Program-made: the position numbers and the translations under genes
The notes under the pieces: generated by a model
What the model was told of the DNA's origin: nothing
Databases searched by the model: none
The model's input: the letters and a program-made list of their open reading frames with translations, nothing else
Assembly (NCBI GenBank): GCA_963781555.1
Contig: CAWAGB010000006.1
Span: 558,001 to 622,000 of the forward strand
Source of the DNA: JAICQM01 sp963781555
GTDB taxonomy: Bacteria > Chloroflexota > Limnocylindria > QHBO01
DNA: 64,000 nucleotides
Direction of reading: 5' to 3'
Shown: piece by piece, positions 25,050 to 33,554 of the stretch
How positions within the stretch are numbered: the first letter of the stretch is position 1
Layout: each line of letters starts with the position of its first letter

Positions 25050-25934
25050 TCACTCGCGGACGCGGAACCCGCCCTTGTCCGTCGCCTCGATCTGCACCGG
25101 CAGGTCGCCGGGATCGTGGGTGAAGTAGCACCACCAGCCCTCAGCCGCGGCCTTGGGCACCAGCTGGTTGCGGATCTCGATGGCGTCGATCGGGTAGTCG
25201 TCGTAGGCGCTCGTCCAGCGCACCGGCAGCTGCCAGCGGGTCGGGATGAGGTCGCCGAAGAAGATGGCGCGCTCCGACGGGTCTCCGGCGCGGCCGCCGG
25301 GGCGGTTCGAGCCGATGAGCACCGCCTGCGAGCCGCGCGTATGGCCCCCGGTGCGGGTCACCGTGACGCCCTCCACCAGCTCGACCTCCCCGCTGACCTC
25401 GGCGAGCTGGCCGGTCGCGCGCACCAACTCCACTTGCTCGGCCTCCATCACCCCCTGCTGCCGCAGCTCGTCGGAGCGGGCGGCCTCGACGTCGTCGCGC
25501 TGCACCACGTACCGCGCGTTGCGGAAGGCGGGCTTGTCGTCGGCGCCAATCATCCCGCCGGCGTGGTCGTAGTGAAGGTGGCTCACCACGACGTAGTCGA
25601 TCTCATCCGGATCGAGCCCTACCGCGCGCAGCGCTGCCGCGGGGTCGCCGCCCTCGATGCCCTTGATGTCGCGATCCTTGTCGGTGAGCCGCACGCCGGT
25701 GCCGGTCTCGACCAGCACGCGCTTGCCGCCCGCGTCGATGAGCAGCAGGTTGAGGCGGCACAGCAGCCGACCGCGGTCGTCGGTGGACGTGAAGCGGCTC
25801 CACAGCGCCTTGGGTACCACCCCGAAAAAGCCGCCGGCATCGGGGCGGAACCAGCCCGCCCGGAGCACCCGAACGGTCACGCCACCCGCGAAGCGCTTCG
25901 GCTCGGAGAGAAGGTGCAGCGGGACGTCGCTCAT
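25050..25934 (-). CDS. MBL-fold metallo-hydrolase
   Basis: A 294-residue metallo-beta-lactamase-fold enzyme. The metal motif is H119-L-H121-Y-D123-H124 (V-V-S-H-L-H-Y-D-H-A-G-G), with later ligands in T-G-G-H-T-R-G-S and F-F-G-D-L-I-P-T. The layout fits the lactonase/N-acyl-hydrolase branch with a long N-terminal strand region, but the substrate cannot be named. It overlaps dcd by 4 bp on its 5' side. Confidence 0.85.
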   Translation of the reverse strand: MSDVPLHLLSEPKRFAGGVTVRVLRAGWFRPDAGGFFGVVPKALWSRFTSTDDRGRLLCRLNLLLIDAGGKRVLVETGTGVRLTDKDRDIKGIEGGDPAAALRAVGLDPDEIDYVVVSHLHYDHAGGMIGADDKPAFRNARYVVQRDDVEAARSDELRQQGVMEAEQVELVRATGQLAEVSGEVELVEGVTVTRTGGHTRGSQAVLIGSNRPGGRAGDPSERAIFFGDLIPTRWQLPVRWTSAYDDYPIDAIEIRNQLVPKAAAEGWWCYFTHDPGDLPVQIEATDKGGFRVRE

Positions 25935-26512
25935 CGGCGGATGCGGGTGCGGTCGAAGTCGGCGAAATAGCGGCTGGCGGTGGGATCGGTCTGGCCGCGA
26001 TAGCGCGAGCCGATGCGTGCGTCGCCGTACGCGACCTCCACCGGCGAGGAGAGGCGCTGGAAGCTGATCTGGCCGATCTTCATGCCGTCGTACAGCATGA
26101 TCGGCAGGTTGGCCACGTTGGACAGCTCGAGGGTCAGGGTGCCCTCCCAGCCGGGATCGACGTAGCCGGCGGTGGAGTGGATGAGCAGTCCCAACCGCCC
26201 GAGCGACGACTTGCCCTCCAGGCGCGCCACGAGGTCGTCCGGCAGGGCAACGCGCTCGTAGGTCGCCCCCAGCGCGAACTCGCCGGGGTGCAGGACGAAC
26301 GGCTCGTCGCCGGTGATCTCGACCAGCTCGGTGAGCTCGGGCTGCTCGGTGCGCACATCGATCACCGCGGTGCGGTTGTTGCGGAAGACGCGAAACTTGT
26401 TGCCCAGGTGGAGGTCGACGCTCGACGGCTGCACCGAATCGGGGCCGAAGGGGTCGATGACGATCCGGCCGGCTTCGATCTCGGCACGGATGTCGCGGTC
26501 GGACAGGATCAC
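25931..26512 (-). CDS. dcd: dCTP deaminase, probably bifunctional (dUMP-forming)
   Basis: The 193-residue enzyme deaminates dCTP for dTTP synthesis. The core G-K-S-S-L-G-R-L-G-L-L-I-H-S-T-A-G-Y closely matches the Mycobacterium-type enzyme, which both deaminates dCTP and hydrolyses dUTP to dUMP. Bifunctionality here is an inference from that similarity. The GTG at 26512 lies 4 nt after the nrdR stop. Placement with nrdR joins two parts of deoxynucleotide supply. Confidence 0.92.
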   Translation of the reverse strand: MILSDRDIRAEIEAGRIVIDPFGPDSVQPSSVDLHLGNKFRVFRNNRTAVIDVRTEQPELTELVEITGDEPFVLHPGEFALGATYERVALPDDLVARLEGKSSLGRLGLLIHSTAGYVDPGWEGTLTLELSNVANLPIMLYDGMKIGQISFQRLSSPVEVAYGDARIGSRYRGQTDPTASRYFADFDRTRIRR

Positions 26513-26516
26513 CCGT

Positions 26517-26987
26517 CTACTCTGCCACGCCCTGCCGCTGTCGGACGAGCCGATCCACCTCGCGCTTGAGCGTGTCGATGTCCTCGTAGCCCTGATAGAC
26601 CGATGCGAACCGGATGTACGCGACCTGGTCGAGGTCGCGCAGCGCATCGGTCGCCAGGCGCCCGATCTCGGTGGACGGCACCTCCGCCTCGTTGCGCGCA
26701 CGCAGGCCGGACTCGATGTCGTCGACCGCGCGCTCGATGCGCTGGAGCGTCACCGGCCGCTTCTCCAGGGCGCGCAGCAGGCCGTTGAGCAGCTTGGCGC
26801 GGTCGAAGTCCTCGCGGCGCCCGTCGCGCTTGATGACCGCCAGGCGGGCGCCCTCCGGACGCTCGTAGGTGGTGAACCGATGGGCGCAGGTCTCGCACTC
26901 GCGGCGCCGGCGGATGGTGCTGCCGTTCTCGAGGTCACGACTGTCGATGACCCGCGTGCCGACCTCGTTGCATCGTGGACAGCGCAA
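26517..26987 (-). CDS. nrdR: Transcriptional repressor NrdR
   Basis: A 156-residue repressor of ribonucleotide reductase genes. The zinc ribbon uses C3, C6, C31 and C34 (M-R-C-P-R-C-N and E-C-E-T-C), followed by an ATP-cone (about residues 49-139) that senses ATP/dATP. The start is a TTG at 26987: it gives the canonical M-R-C-P-R-C opening and has GGGAG 7 nt upstream. Two candidate NrdR boxes lie directly upstream, suggesting self-regulation. No RNR gene is in the window. Confidence 0.95.
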   Translation of the reverse strand: MRCPRCNEVGTRVIDSRDLENGSTIRRRRECETCAHRFTTYERPEGARLAVIKRDGRREDFDRAKLLNGLLRALEKRPVTLQRIERAVDDIESGLRARNEAEVPSTEIGRLATDALRDLDQVAYIRFASVYQGYEDIDTLKREVDRLVRQRQGVAE

Positions 26988-27009
26988 TGCTCGACTCCCG
27001 ATCCGGACT

Positions 27010-27055
27010 ACACCAAGGGTGGTACCCCGCCGGAGGATACCACAAGATGTGGTGG
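27010..27055 (-). promoter_or_regulatory. Tandem candidate NrdR boxes upstream of nrdR
   Basis: Two 16-bp sites, 27010-27025 (ACACCAAGGGTGGTAC) and 27040-27055 (CCACAAGATGTGGTGG), are centred 30 bp apart. Both keep the C4, A6, T11 and G13 positions of the consensus ACACwAwATATwGTGT; the second matches at 11 of 16 positions and the first at 9. NrdR boxes normally occur in such pairs about three helical turns apart. Confidence 0.5.
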
Positions 27056-27057
27056 GA

Positions 27058-28077
27058 TCAGCTGGGTCGGAGGTCTTGGTTGCGCAGGCGCTCCTCCGCC
27101 TGCCCATCGCGCGACTCCTCGAGCGCGTCGAACGCAAGCAGCACGGCGCCCAGCACCGGCGGCTCGGTGAGGACGTGGACCCGGGCATGTCGGGCGGTGG
27201 TGGTGATCGCGGCGGCGACGCGTTCGACGATCCGTGGCTCCCCGCCCGCGAGCAAGCCGCCGGCGAGCACCACGTCAACGTCGCTGCCTGCGAGGCGTAG
27301 CCGCCGGATGACCGAGGTCGCCATCCCGGCCAGCTCATCTGCCAGCCGGTCAAGCAGCCCACCGGCAACCGCATCGCCGTGACGCGCAGCCTCGTACGCC
27401 ACCGGCACAAGCTCGTGGAGCCGATTGCGATCGAGGCGGCCGCGGTGGATCGCCATGGTCACGGCCAGCGGCGTCGCGCGTCCGAAGGTCGCCGGGACCG
27501 CGACCTCGAGCGCGGTGTGCGGGCCACGCCCGTCGCGCCCACGGACCGCCGCGGCCAGTGCCGCCATCCCGAGCGCGGCGCCACCGCCCCAGTCGCCGGA
27601 CAGCGCACCGAAGGCCGGGAAGCCGGCCTCGCGACCATCCGGAGCGCGTCCCAGCGCGTTGATGCCGGAGCCGCAGATCAGCGCCACCCCCCAGCCGCGC
27701 GGCGCGCCGGCCCGGAGCGCGGCCGCAGCGTCGTTGTGGACGACCAGCCGGCGAGCCACCCCGGTCCCTGCCAGCGTCCGCTGGATCTGCCGCGTCTCCG
27801 CCAGCGTGTCCGCGCCGGCGATGCAGGCGACGGCGACATCGGCCACCGGTGGCCCGGCGTCCACGCCGGCGCGTCGCACCGCCTCCCCGACCATCTCGAG
27901 GAGCAGCTCGGCCGACCGTCCCATCCCGACCACGGGCGGCGAGATGCTTGGCCCGGCGACCGCTGCGAGCACCTCCCCCATGGCGGTGGCGAGCACGAGA
28001 TGCGTCTTCGAATTGCCGCCATCGATCCCGATCACCAGCGGCGCAGCGCCGCGCGGGCCATGATTCGTGACAGTCAT
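27058..28077 (-). CDS. BadF/BadG/BcrA/BcrD-type sugar kinase (N-acetylglucosamine kinase-like)
   Basis: A 339-residue ASKHA-fold kinase: I-G-I-D-G-G-N-S-K-T (phosphate 1), L-V-V-H-N-D-A-A-A-A-L (aspartate region), I-C-G-S-G-I-N-A and V-V-L-A-G-G-L-L (adenosine region). The family includes N-acetylglucosamine and N-acetylmuramic acid kinases, and the divergent GH4 glycosidase beside it supports a role in amino-sugar or disaccharide salvage (inference). The start is taken as the ATG at 28077; 28110 would overlap the divergent gene. Confidence 0.8.
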   Translation of the reverse strand: MTVTNHGPRGAAPLVIGIDGGNSKTHLVLATAMGEVLAAVAGPSISPPVVGMGRSAELLLEMVGEAVRRAGVDAGPPVADVAVACIAGADTLAETRQIQRTLAGTGVARRLVVHNDAAAALRAGAPRGWGVALICGSGINALGRAPDGREAGFPAFGALSGDWGGGAALGMAALAAAVRGRDGRGPHTALEVAVPATFGRATPLAVTMAIHRGRLDRNRLHELVPVAYEAARHGDAVAGGLLDRLADELAGMATSVIRRLRLAGSDVDVVLAGGLLAGGEPRIVERVAAAITTTARHARVHVLTEPPVLGAVLLAFDALEESRDGQAEERLRNQDLRPS

Positions 28078-28108
28078 CCCGGCCACATCATCCAGGGAGC
28101 GCGAGCGC

Positions 28109-29392
28109 ATGGGTCAAAGGATCGCAGTCATCGGGGCCGGCAGCACGTACACGCCGGAGCTGATCGAGGGGCTCACCGGCGCAGACGCGCCCGAAGTCGA
28201 CGAGGTGGTCCTCGAGGATCGCGATCCCGAGCGGCTGGAGGTCGTGGGCGGCATGGCGCGGCGCATGGCGTCCCACCGCGCCTGGACTGGGCGCATGACG
28301 CTGACGACCGACCTCGATGCCGCGCTCACCGATGCCGATTACGTGCTGGTCCAGCTGCGCGTCGGCGGGCAGGAGGCGCGGCTGCTGGACGAGACGATCC
28401 CGCTGCGCTTCGGCACCATCGGGCAGGAGACGACCGGCGCGGGCGGCTTCGCCAAGGCGCTGCGCACCGTGCCGGTGGTGCTCGACATCGCCGAGCGCGC
28501 CTCCCGACTCGCCGCGCCGGGGAGCTGGCTGATCGATTTCACGAACCCGGTCGGCATCGTGACCCAGGCGCTGCTGGACGCCGGCCATCGGGCCATCGGC
28601 CTGTGCAACATCGGGGTCAGCATGGAGCGGCGCATGGCCGACGTCCTGGGGGTGGGCGCGGCGGAGGTGCAGCTGGCGCATGTCGGGCTCAACCATCTCA
28701 GCTGGGAGCAGGCGGTGCTGGTGGACGGCACGGATCGTCTGCCGGCGCTGCTGGACGCGCACGCCGGGGAGTGGGCCGCCGAGGTCGGGCGCGACGGTCC
28801 GTCGCTCCGCAGCCTTGGCGTGCTGCCGTCCTCGTACCTGCGCTATTTCGACGCCTTCGACGCCGTCCTGGGCGAGCAACGCGCTGACGGCACGCGGGCG
28901 CGTGACGTGATCGAGATCGAGCGCGGACTGCTGGCCCAGTACGCGGATCCGTCGCTGGTGACCAAGCCCGTCCTCCTGGAGCGCCGTGGCGGCGCGTTCT
29001 ACAGCCGGGCCGCTGCGCGGCTCGTCGGCTCGCTGGCGCGTGACAGCGGCAGTGTGCAGGTGGTCAACGTGCGAAACGCCGGCGCGGTGCAGGGCATGGC
29101 CGATGACGATGTCGTGGAGGTGAGCGCGCGGGTGAACGTCGCCGGGGCGCAGCCGCTGTCCGCTGCCCCACTGCCGACCGAGCTGCTGGCGCTGATGCGG
29201 CAGGTCAAGGCGTACGAGCGCCTCACCATCCGTGCCGCGCTGAGCGGGAGTCGAGAGGACGCACGCCGCGCGCTCGAGGCGAATCCCCTCGTGGGACCAC
29301 GGATCGGCGACGTAGGTCCGCTCCTGGAGGCGTTGCTGACGGCGCATGCCGAGCACCTGCCGCGCTTCGCCCCGAGCTCTGGTCGCCCCTAG
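28109..29392 (+). CDS. Glycoside hydrolase family 4 enzyme (6-phospho-beta-glucosidase-like)
   Basis: The 427-residue GH4 hydrolase uses NAD+ and a divalent metal in an oxidation-elimination mechanism. It shows the Rossmann opening I-A-V-I-G-A-G-S-T-Y-T-P, D-F-T-N-P-V-G-I-V-T-Q, and the metal-binding G-L-C-N-I-G and H-V-G-L-N-H motifs. The T-Y-T-P-E-L and C-N-I-G variants fit the phospho-beta-glucosidase group better than alpha-galactosidases. The start at 28109 has AGGGAG upstream. It is divergent from the sugar kinase with 31 bp between starts. Confidence 0.88.
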   Translation: MGQRIAVIGAGSTYTPELIEGLTGADAPEVDEVVLEDRDPERLEVVGGMARRMASHRAWTGRMTLTTDLDAALTDADYVLVQLRVGGQEARLLDETIPLRFGTIGQETTGAGGFAKALRTVPVVLDIAERASRLAAPGSWLIDFTNPVGIVTQALLDAGHRAIGLCNIGVSMERRMADVLGVGAAEVQLAHVGLNHLSWEQAVLVDGTDRLPALLDAHAGEWAAEVGRDGPSLRSLGVLPSSYLRYFDAFDAVLGEQRADGTRARDVIEIERGLLAQYADPSLVTKPVLLERRGGAFYSRAAARLVGSLARDSGSVQVVNVRNAGAVQGMADDDVVEVSARVNVAGAQPLSAAPLPTELLALMRQVKAYERLTIRAALSGSREDARRALEANPLVGPRIGDVGPLLEALLTAHAEHLPRFAPSSGRP

Positions 29393-29961
29393 TCCTCGTC
29401 GCGGTGGAGGCGGGCGCTGACGGTCACCTCGGCGAGGCGGCCCGGCTCCCAGGCGACCAGCACTTCGGCCACCTCCGCCATCCGCATCCGCGCGTGGGTG
29501 ACGTTTGAAGCGCCGCGCTTCCAGTAGATGTACGGCTCCTCGTCCTCCGGCGGGCGGTGCGGCAGCTTGGTGATGCCGCAGCCGCGCTCGGCGGTGACGA
29601 TGCCGCGCAGCGCGCGCTCCAGGTTGCCGTCGTACTCGACGTGCAGCGGGTGCAGCTCCTCCGGGGCCAGCATCTCGCGGAACTCCTCGGCAGCCGCGTC
29701 GAGCTCGTCCTCGGCGGCGGCCAGGCGCTCGATGGCGAGATCAACGTCGAGGTCGCGGCGTCGCAGCCCCTCGATCGCATCGGCCACGTCGGCGAGCACT
29801 CCATCGATGCGGGTCGTGCGCTCCAGCAGGTGCGACCGATATTCGCGCAGCTCCTTGCCATGATGCACCACGCCGCGCTTCCGGCGGCCGGGGAACCAGG
29901 CCGGCAGGGCGCTCGCCGCCACTGTGGCGACGAGCAGGATCAGGATCGAGCGCGGCTGCAT
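29389..29961 (-). CDS. Hypothetical membrane-anchored coiled-coil protein
   Basis: A 190-residue protein with an N-terminal membrane helix (about residues 4-22), a basic stop sequence, and a charged helical region (about 50-100) predicted as coiled coil. The C-terminal part has Y-I-Y-W-K-R-G and R-L-A-E-V-T-V-S-A-R-L. I recognise no family. It converges with the GH4 gene with a 4-bp overlap. The -10-like TAGCCT of its apparently leaderless start overlaps the etfA stop codon. Confidence 0.55.
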   Translation of the reverse strand: MQPRSILILLVATVAASALPAWFPGRRKRGVVHHGKELREYRSHLLERTTRIDGVLADVADAIEGLRRRDLDVDLAIERLAAAEDELDAAAEEFREMLAPEELHPLHVEYDGNLERALRGIVTAERGCGITKLPHRPPEDEEPYIYWKRGASNVTHARMRMAEVAEVLVAWEPGRLAEVTVSARLHRDED

Positions 29962-29967
29962 CGGTAC

Positions 29968-29973
29968 AGGCTA
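29968..29973 (-). promoter_or_regulatory. -10 element of leaderless 29961 gene
   Basis: On the minus strand TAGCCT ends 6 nt before the ATG at 29961. Its first three bases are the etfA stop codon. Confidence 0.5.
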
Positions 29974-30948
29974 CCCCTTGCGGCGACGGATCTCGTCGGT
30001 GAGCTTCGGAATGATCTGGAACAGGTCCCCCACCACGAACAGGTCCGCGAACTCGCCGATCGGGGCGTCGGGATCCTTGTTGATGGCGATGACGTGCTCC
30101 GCCGTCTGCATGCCGACGCGGTGCTGGATTGCGCCGCTGATGCCGGCACCGATGTAGAGGCTGGGCTTGACGACCTTCCCGGTCTGCCCGATCTGGAGCT
30201 GGTACGGGACCCAGCCCGCGTCGGCCGCCGCGCGGCTCGCCCCCACCGCGCCGCCGAGGGCCGCAGCGAGCTCGTTGAGCTGACCGAAGCCGGCCTCGCT
30301 GCCCACTCCGCGGCCACCCGCCACGATGACGGTGGCCTCCTCGAGGTTGACCACCTTGGCGTCCGCCTCGTGGCTCTCCGCGATCGTCGCCGTGGTGAAC
30401 GGATGGTCCGATGCCGGCGCCTGCGTGACCTCCGCGCTGTCGCTCCCACCCTCGGCCGGCGTGAACGTGTTCGCCAGCACCAGCACGACCGATGGCTGGG
30501 CCGCGCCCTCGACGGGCCGCGAGGTGGTGATGACGCTGCCCTGCAGGGTGGCCTGTTCGGTCTCGACGGCGCCCTCGGTGACGCGCACGCTGCGCACCGG
30601 GCCGAAGGCCGGGAGGTCGGCCAGGCCGACCAGCGCGGCCGCCAGGTCGCGGCCGTTGGGCGTGGCCGGCGCCAGCAGGGCAAGTGGCGCATCGGCCTTG
30701 ACGGCCTCGGCCGCCGCGGGTCCAAGGGCGATGGCGGGCACGTTGTCGTTGCCGAGCACGATCGCGCGAGACGCGCCATGGGCGCCGAGCGCGGCGGCAC
30801 CTTCGGCGGCTCCCGGCCCGTAGGCGAGGGCCACGGTGGCCCCGCCACTTGCGGTTGCGAGCTCCGCGGCACCTGCCGCGAGCTCCAGCGCGGAGCGCTG
30901 CGGGGCACCGCCGGCGAACTCGGCGAGGAAGAAGATGTCGTTGCTCAC
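29971..30948 (-). CDS. etfA: Electron transfer flavoprotein alpha subunit
   Basis: The 325-residue ETF alpha subunit binds FAD. The C-terminal domain shows G-R-G-V-G-S-E, V-G-A-S-R-A-A-A-D-A-G-W, Q-I-G-Q-T-G-K-V-V-K-P-S-L-Y-I-G-A-G-I-S-G-A-I-Q-H and A-I-N-K-D-P-D-A-P-I, all standard. The GTG at 30948 has GAGGAG 6 nt upstream. With EtfB it takes electrons from acyl-CoA dehydrogenase; the FadF-like protein at 36501 is the likely acceptor. Confidence 0.95.
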   Translation of the reverse strand: MSNDIFFLAEFAGGAPQRSALELAAGAAELATASGGATVALAYGPGAAEGAAALGAHGASRAIVLGNDNVPAIALGPAAAEAVKADAPLALLAPATPNGRDLAAALVGLADLPAFGPVRSVRVTEGAVETEQATLQGSVITTSRPVEGAAQPSVVLVLANTFTPAEGGSDSAEVTQAPASDHPFTTATIAESHEADAKVVNLEEATVIVAGGRGVGSEAGFGQLNELAAALGGAVGASRAAADAGWVPYQLQIGQTGKVVKPSLYIGAGISGAIQHRVGMQTAEHVIAINKDPDAPIGEFADLFVVGDLFQIIPKLTDEIRRRKG

Positions 30949-30962
30949 AGGTGGCTCCTCGC

Positions 30963-31745
30963 CTAGATCAGCTTCCGCGCGGCAAGCCAGTCGGCGATCT
31001 TCGCCGCGGTCTCGTCCGCACCCAGGTTCTCGATGCGCTCGGTCGGCGGCTTCGCTTCCGGCGGCCTCGCCTCGGTGACGCGCGTCAGCGCGCCGCCCTT
31101 GAGGTCGTCGGTGGCCAGGCCCAGGTCGGCCAGCGACCACGTCTCCATCGGCTTGCGCTTGGCGGCCATGATGCCCTTCAGGCTCGCATAGCGCGGCTCG
31201 CCGACCTGGTCGGTGACGCTCGCCACCACTGGCAGCGGCGCCTCGATCCAGTCGAAGCCGGTCGCGCTGAGGCGCCGGATGCGCGCCTTGCCATCTGCGA
31301 CCGCCAGCTCGGCGCCGTAGCTGAGCAACGGCAGGCCACGCTTCGCCGCGACCGCGCCGGGCACGAGCGAGCCGCGCGCGTCGTCGGAGGCCATTCCCAT
31401 CAGCGCGACGTCGGGGGCCAGCTTGTCGAGCGCCTTCGCCAGGACGAGGGCCGTGGCCCACTCGTCGGCGCCGCCGAGCGCGGGGTCGGTGATCAGGGTG
31501 GCATCGTCGCCGCCCATCGCCAGGGCGCGGCGGAGCGCCTCCCCGGCGCTCTCCGGCCCCATCGACAGGTAGCCGACGGACTCGACGGCACCCGCATCGA
31601 GCAGACGCAGCGCCTGTTCGATGGCGTACTCGTCGAGCGGGTTGATGATGGCCTCGGTCGCGGCGCGATCGAGGCGCAGGTCATCGGTATACCGCTTCTC
31701 GGCGGTCGTGGCCGGGACCTGCTTGATGCAGACGACGATCTTCAC
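30963..31745 (-). CDS. etfB: Electron transfer flavoprotein beta subunit
   Basis: The 260-residue ETF beta subunit binds AMP: V-C-I-K-Q-V-P near the start, I-N-P-L-D-E-Y-A-I-E-Q-A-L-R and the recognition loop around A-S-L-K-G-I-M-A-A-K-R-K-P. The spacing fits a non-bifurcating, beta-oxidation-type ETF, but that distinction needs alignment. The start is a GTG at 31745. It precedes etfA by 14 bp and follows the acyl-CoA dehydrogenase gene by 43 bp. Confidence 0.95.
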   Translation of the reverse strand: MKIVVCIKQVPATTAEKRYTDDLRLDRAATEAIINPLDEYAIEQALRLLDAGAVESVGYLSMGPESAGEALRRALAMGGDDATLITDPALGGADEWATALVLAKALDKLAPDVALMGMASDDARGSLVPGAVAAKRGLPLLSYGAELAVADGKARIRRLSATGFDWIEAPLPVVASVTDQVGEPRYASLKGIMAAKRKPMETWSLADLGLATDDLKGGALTRVTEARPPEAKPPTERIENLGADETAAKIADWLAARKLI

Positions 31746-31788
31746 GTGGCTGTGCTTCGAGCTCCCTGCTGGTGGTGTGGTCGGGCCG

Positions 31789-32955
31789 TCATCGCTTGCC
31801 GCCGACCCCGGCGCGAGCCAGGAGCTGGCGGGCCACGATGAGGCGCTGGATCTGCTGGGTCCCCTCGTAGAGCTGGGTGATCTTCGCGTCGCGCATCATC
31901 CGCTCGACGGGGTATTCGGTGATGTAGCCGTAGCCGCCCAGTACCTGGACGGCATCCGTGGTGACCCGCATGGCGGTGTCGCCGGCGATCAGCTTGGCAG
32001 AGCTGGTCCAGTACGGCAGGTCCGGCGCATTGGCGTCAACTGCGGCGGCTGCCGCATAGGTCAACTGGCGAGCGGCCTCGGTCTGGCTGGCCATGTCGGC
32101 GAGCATGAACTGGATGCCCTCGAAGTCGGTGACGCGCTGGCCGAACTGCTGGCGCTCGGCGGCATAGGCAACCGCGGCGTCGAGGGCGCCCTGCGCGATG
32201 CCCACCGCCTGGGCGGCGATCGAGAGCCGCGAGCGGTCGAGGGTGGCCATGGCGATCTTGAAGCCATCACCCTCCGCGCCGAGGAGGTTCTCGGCCGGCA
32301 CGCGCACGTCGTCGAAGGTGAGCTCGGCAGTCGGTGAGCCGCGGATCCCCATCTTGTGCTCGACCCGCGGGGCGGCGAACCCGGGCGTATCGGTCTCGAC
32401 GATGAAGGCGCTCATGCCCTTGCGGCCACCCGCCTCCGGATCGGTCAGCGCGAAGACGGTGAGCACGTTGGCCACCGAACCATGGGTGATGAAGCGCTTG
32501 CTGCCGTTCAGCACGAAGGCGTCGCCCTCGCGGGTGGCGCGCATACGGTTGGAGGCCACGTCGCTCCCCGCCGCCGCCTCGGTGAGCGCGAAGGCGATCA
32601 GCCACTCGCCGGAGGCGAGGCGCGGAATGTAGCGCGCCTGCTGCTCCGCGCTGCCGGCCAGCAGGATGGGCAGTGCGCCGAGCTTCTGGACGACCGGGAT
32701 CAGGCTGGTGGTCGCATCGGCGCGCGCCAGCTCCTCGACCAGGATCGACTGCGCCACGGTGTCGAGGTCCGTGCCGCCGTGCTCCTCGGCGAAACCGGCG
32801 CCCAGGAGGTCCTGCTTGGCGAGCAGCTCCTTGAGGTCCCACGGGAATTCCGCGGTCTCGTCGATCTGCGCTGCCCGCGGCGCGATGCGCTCCTCCGCCA
32901 GCTCGCGCACGAGGGCGCGCAGCTCGAGGTGCTCATCGGTCAGGCGGTAGGTCAC
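31789..32955 (-). CDS. Acyl-CoA dehydrogenase
   Basis: The 388-residue FAD enzyme introduces the alpha-beta double bond into acyl-CoA. Motifs: A-L-T-E-A-A-A-G-S-D (substrate/FAD loop), T-H-G-S-V-A-N, R-Q-Q-F-G-Q-R-V and Q-V-L-G-G-Y-G-Y. The C-terminal Q-L-Y-E-G-T-Q-Q-I-Q-R carries the catalytic Glu of the short-chain/butyryl type. The GTG at 32955 has AAAGGA 6 nt upstream. It is first in the acd-etfB-etfA run. Chain length cannot be read from sequence. Confidence 0.93.
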   Translation of the reverse strand: MTYRLTDEHLELRALVRELAEERIAPRAAQIDETAEFPWDLKELLAKQDLLGAGFAEEHGGTDLDTVAQSILVEELARADATTSLIPVVQKLGALPILLAGSAEQQARYIPRLASGEWLIAFALTEAAAGSDVASNRMRATREGDAFVLNGSKRFITHGSVANVLTVFALTDPEAGGRKGMSAFIVETDTPGFAAPRVEHKMGIRGSPTAELTFDDVRVPAENLLGAEGDGFKIAMATLDRSRLSIAAQAVGIAQGALDAAVAYAAERQQFGQRVTDFEGIQFMLADMASQTEAARQLTYAAAAAVDANAPDLPYWTSSAKLIAGDTAMRVTTDAVQVLGGYGYITEYPVERMMRDAKITQLYEGTQQIQRLIVARQLLARAGVGGKR

Positions 32956-33057
32956 GCACGGTCCTTTCGGGGTCAGCTCAGGCGTGGCGGGGAAGCGCGG
33001 CCAGGGCAAGGCGTGGCCGCCCCCGAGTCTAGCCGATGCGCACGGTCCGGTCCCGGA

Positions 33058-33483
33058 TCAGCCCTCGCGAGGGGGGTCGTACGGGCCTGGAGGCGTTGGG
33101 CTCGCCGGGGGCACCGCGGGCGGCGGCGGGGCGCTGGCGGCGGGGACTGCCCAGGCGGCCGTCTGCGGGTCGCGATGCTCGAGGTCCAGCTGCACGCCGC
33201 CGATGAACCGGGCCACGAGGTTGTAGACCAGTGCGCCGAGCGCACCCATGACCCAGCCGATGGCGGCATACACGAGCGGGATGATCAACAGGAAACCGAC
33301 GATCGAACCGGACGGCACGCGGGTGCGGTCGAACGGGTTGGCAGGATTGAGGCTCACCGGAAACGATCCCATCGGCAGGATGACGAGCGCCACCAGGAGT
33401 ACGAAGACGAGGGTGATGACCAGCGAGATGGCGGCCGTGACATTGGCGGCCGAGATGACACCGATGCGTCGCACGCGGTACAT
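33058..33483 (-). CDS. Small two-helix membrane protein (DUF3566-like)
   Basis: A 141-residue protein with two membrane segments (about residues 15-38 and 60-92) and a Pro/Ala-rich tail. The ending of the second segment, G-A-L-V-Y-N-L-V-A-R-F-I-G-G-V-Q-L-D-L-E, resembles the DUF3566 type of small membrane proteins, in which I-Y-N...G-G-I is conserved; this match is tentative. GGGAGGAG precedes the start. A hairpin separates it from the Rieske gene upstream. Confidence 0.6.
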   Translation of the reverse strand: MYRVRRIGVISAANVTAAISLVITLVFVLLVALVILPMGSFPVSLNPANPFDRTRVPSGSIVGFLLIIPLVYAAIGWVMGALGALVYNLVARFIGGVQLDLEHRDPQTAAWAVPAASAPPPPAVPPASPTPPGPYDPPREG

Positions 33484-33507
33484 GGGCGGGCTCCTCCCGG
33501 GACGGCC

Positions 33508-33529
33508 CTCGCCGGCTGAACGCGGCGAG
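33508..33529 (-). terminator. Hairpin after the Rieske gene
   Basis: CTCGCCG (33508-33514) pairs with CGGCGAG (33523-33529) across an 8-nt loop. It lies between the stop at 33555 and the Shine-Dalgarno site of the next gene. There is no T-run. Confidence 0.4.
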
Positions 33530-33554
33530 CGGGTTGCGCCGCCCGGATTCTAGG

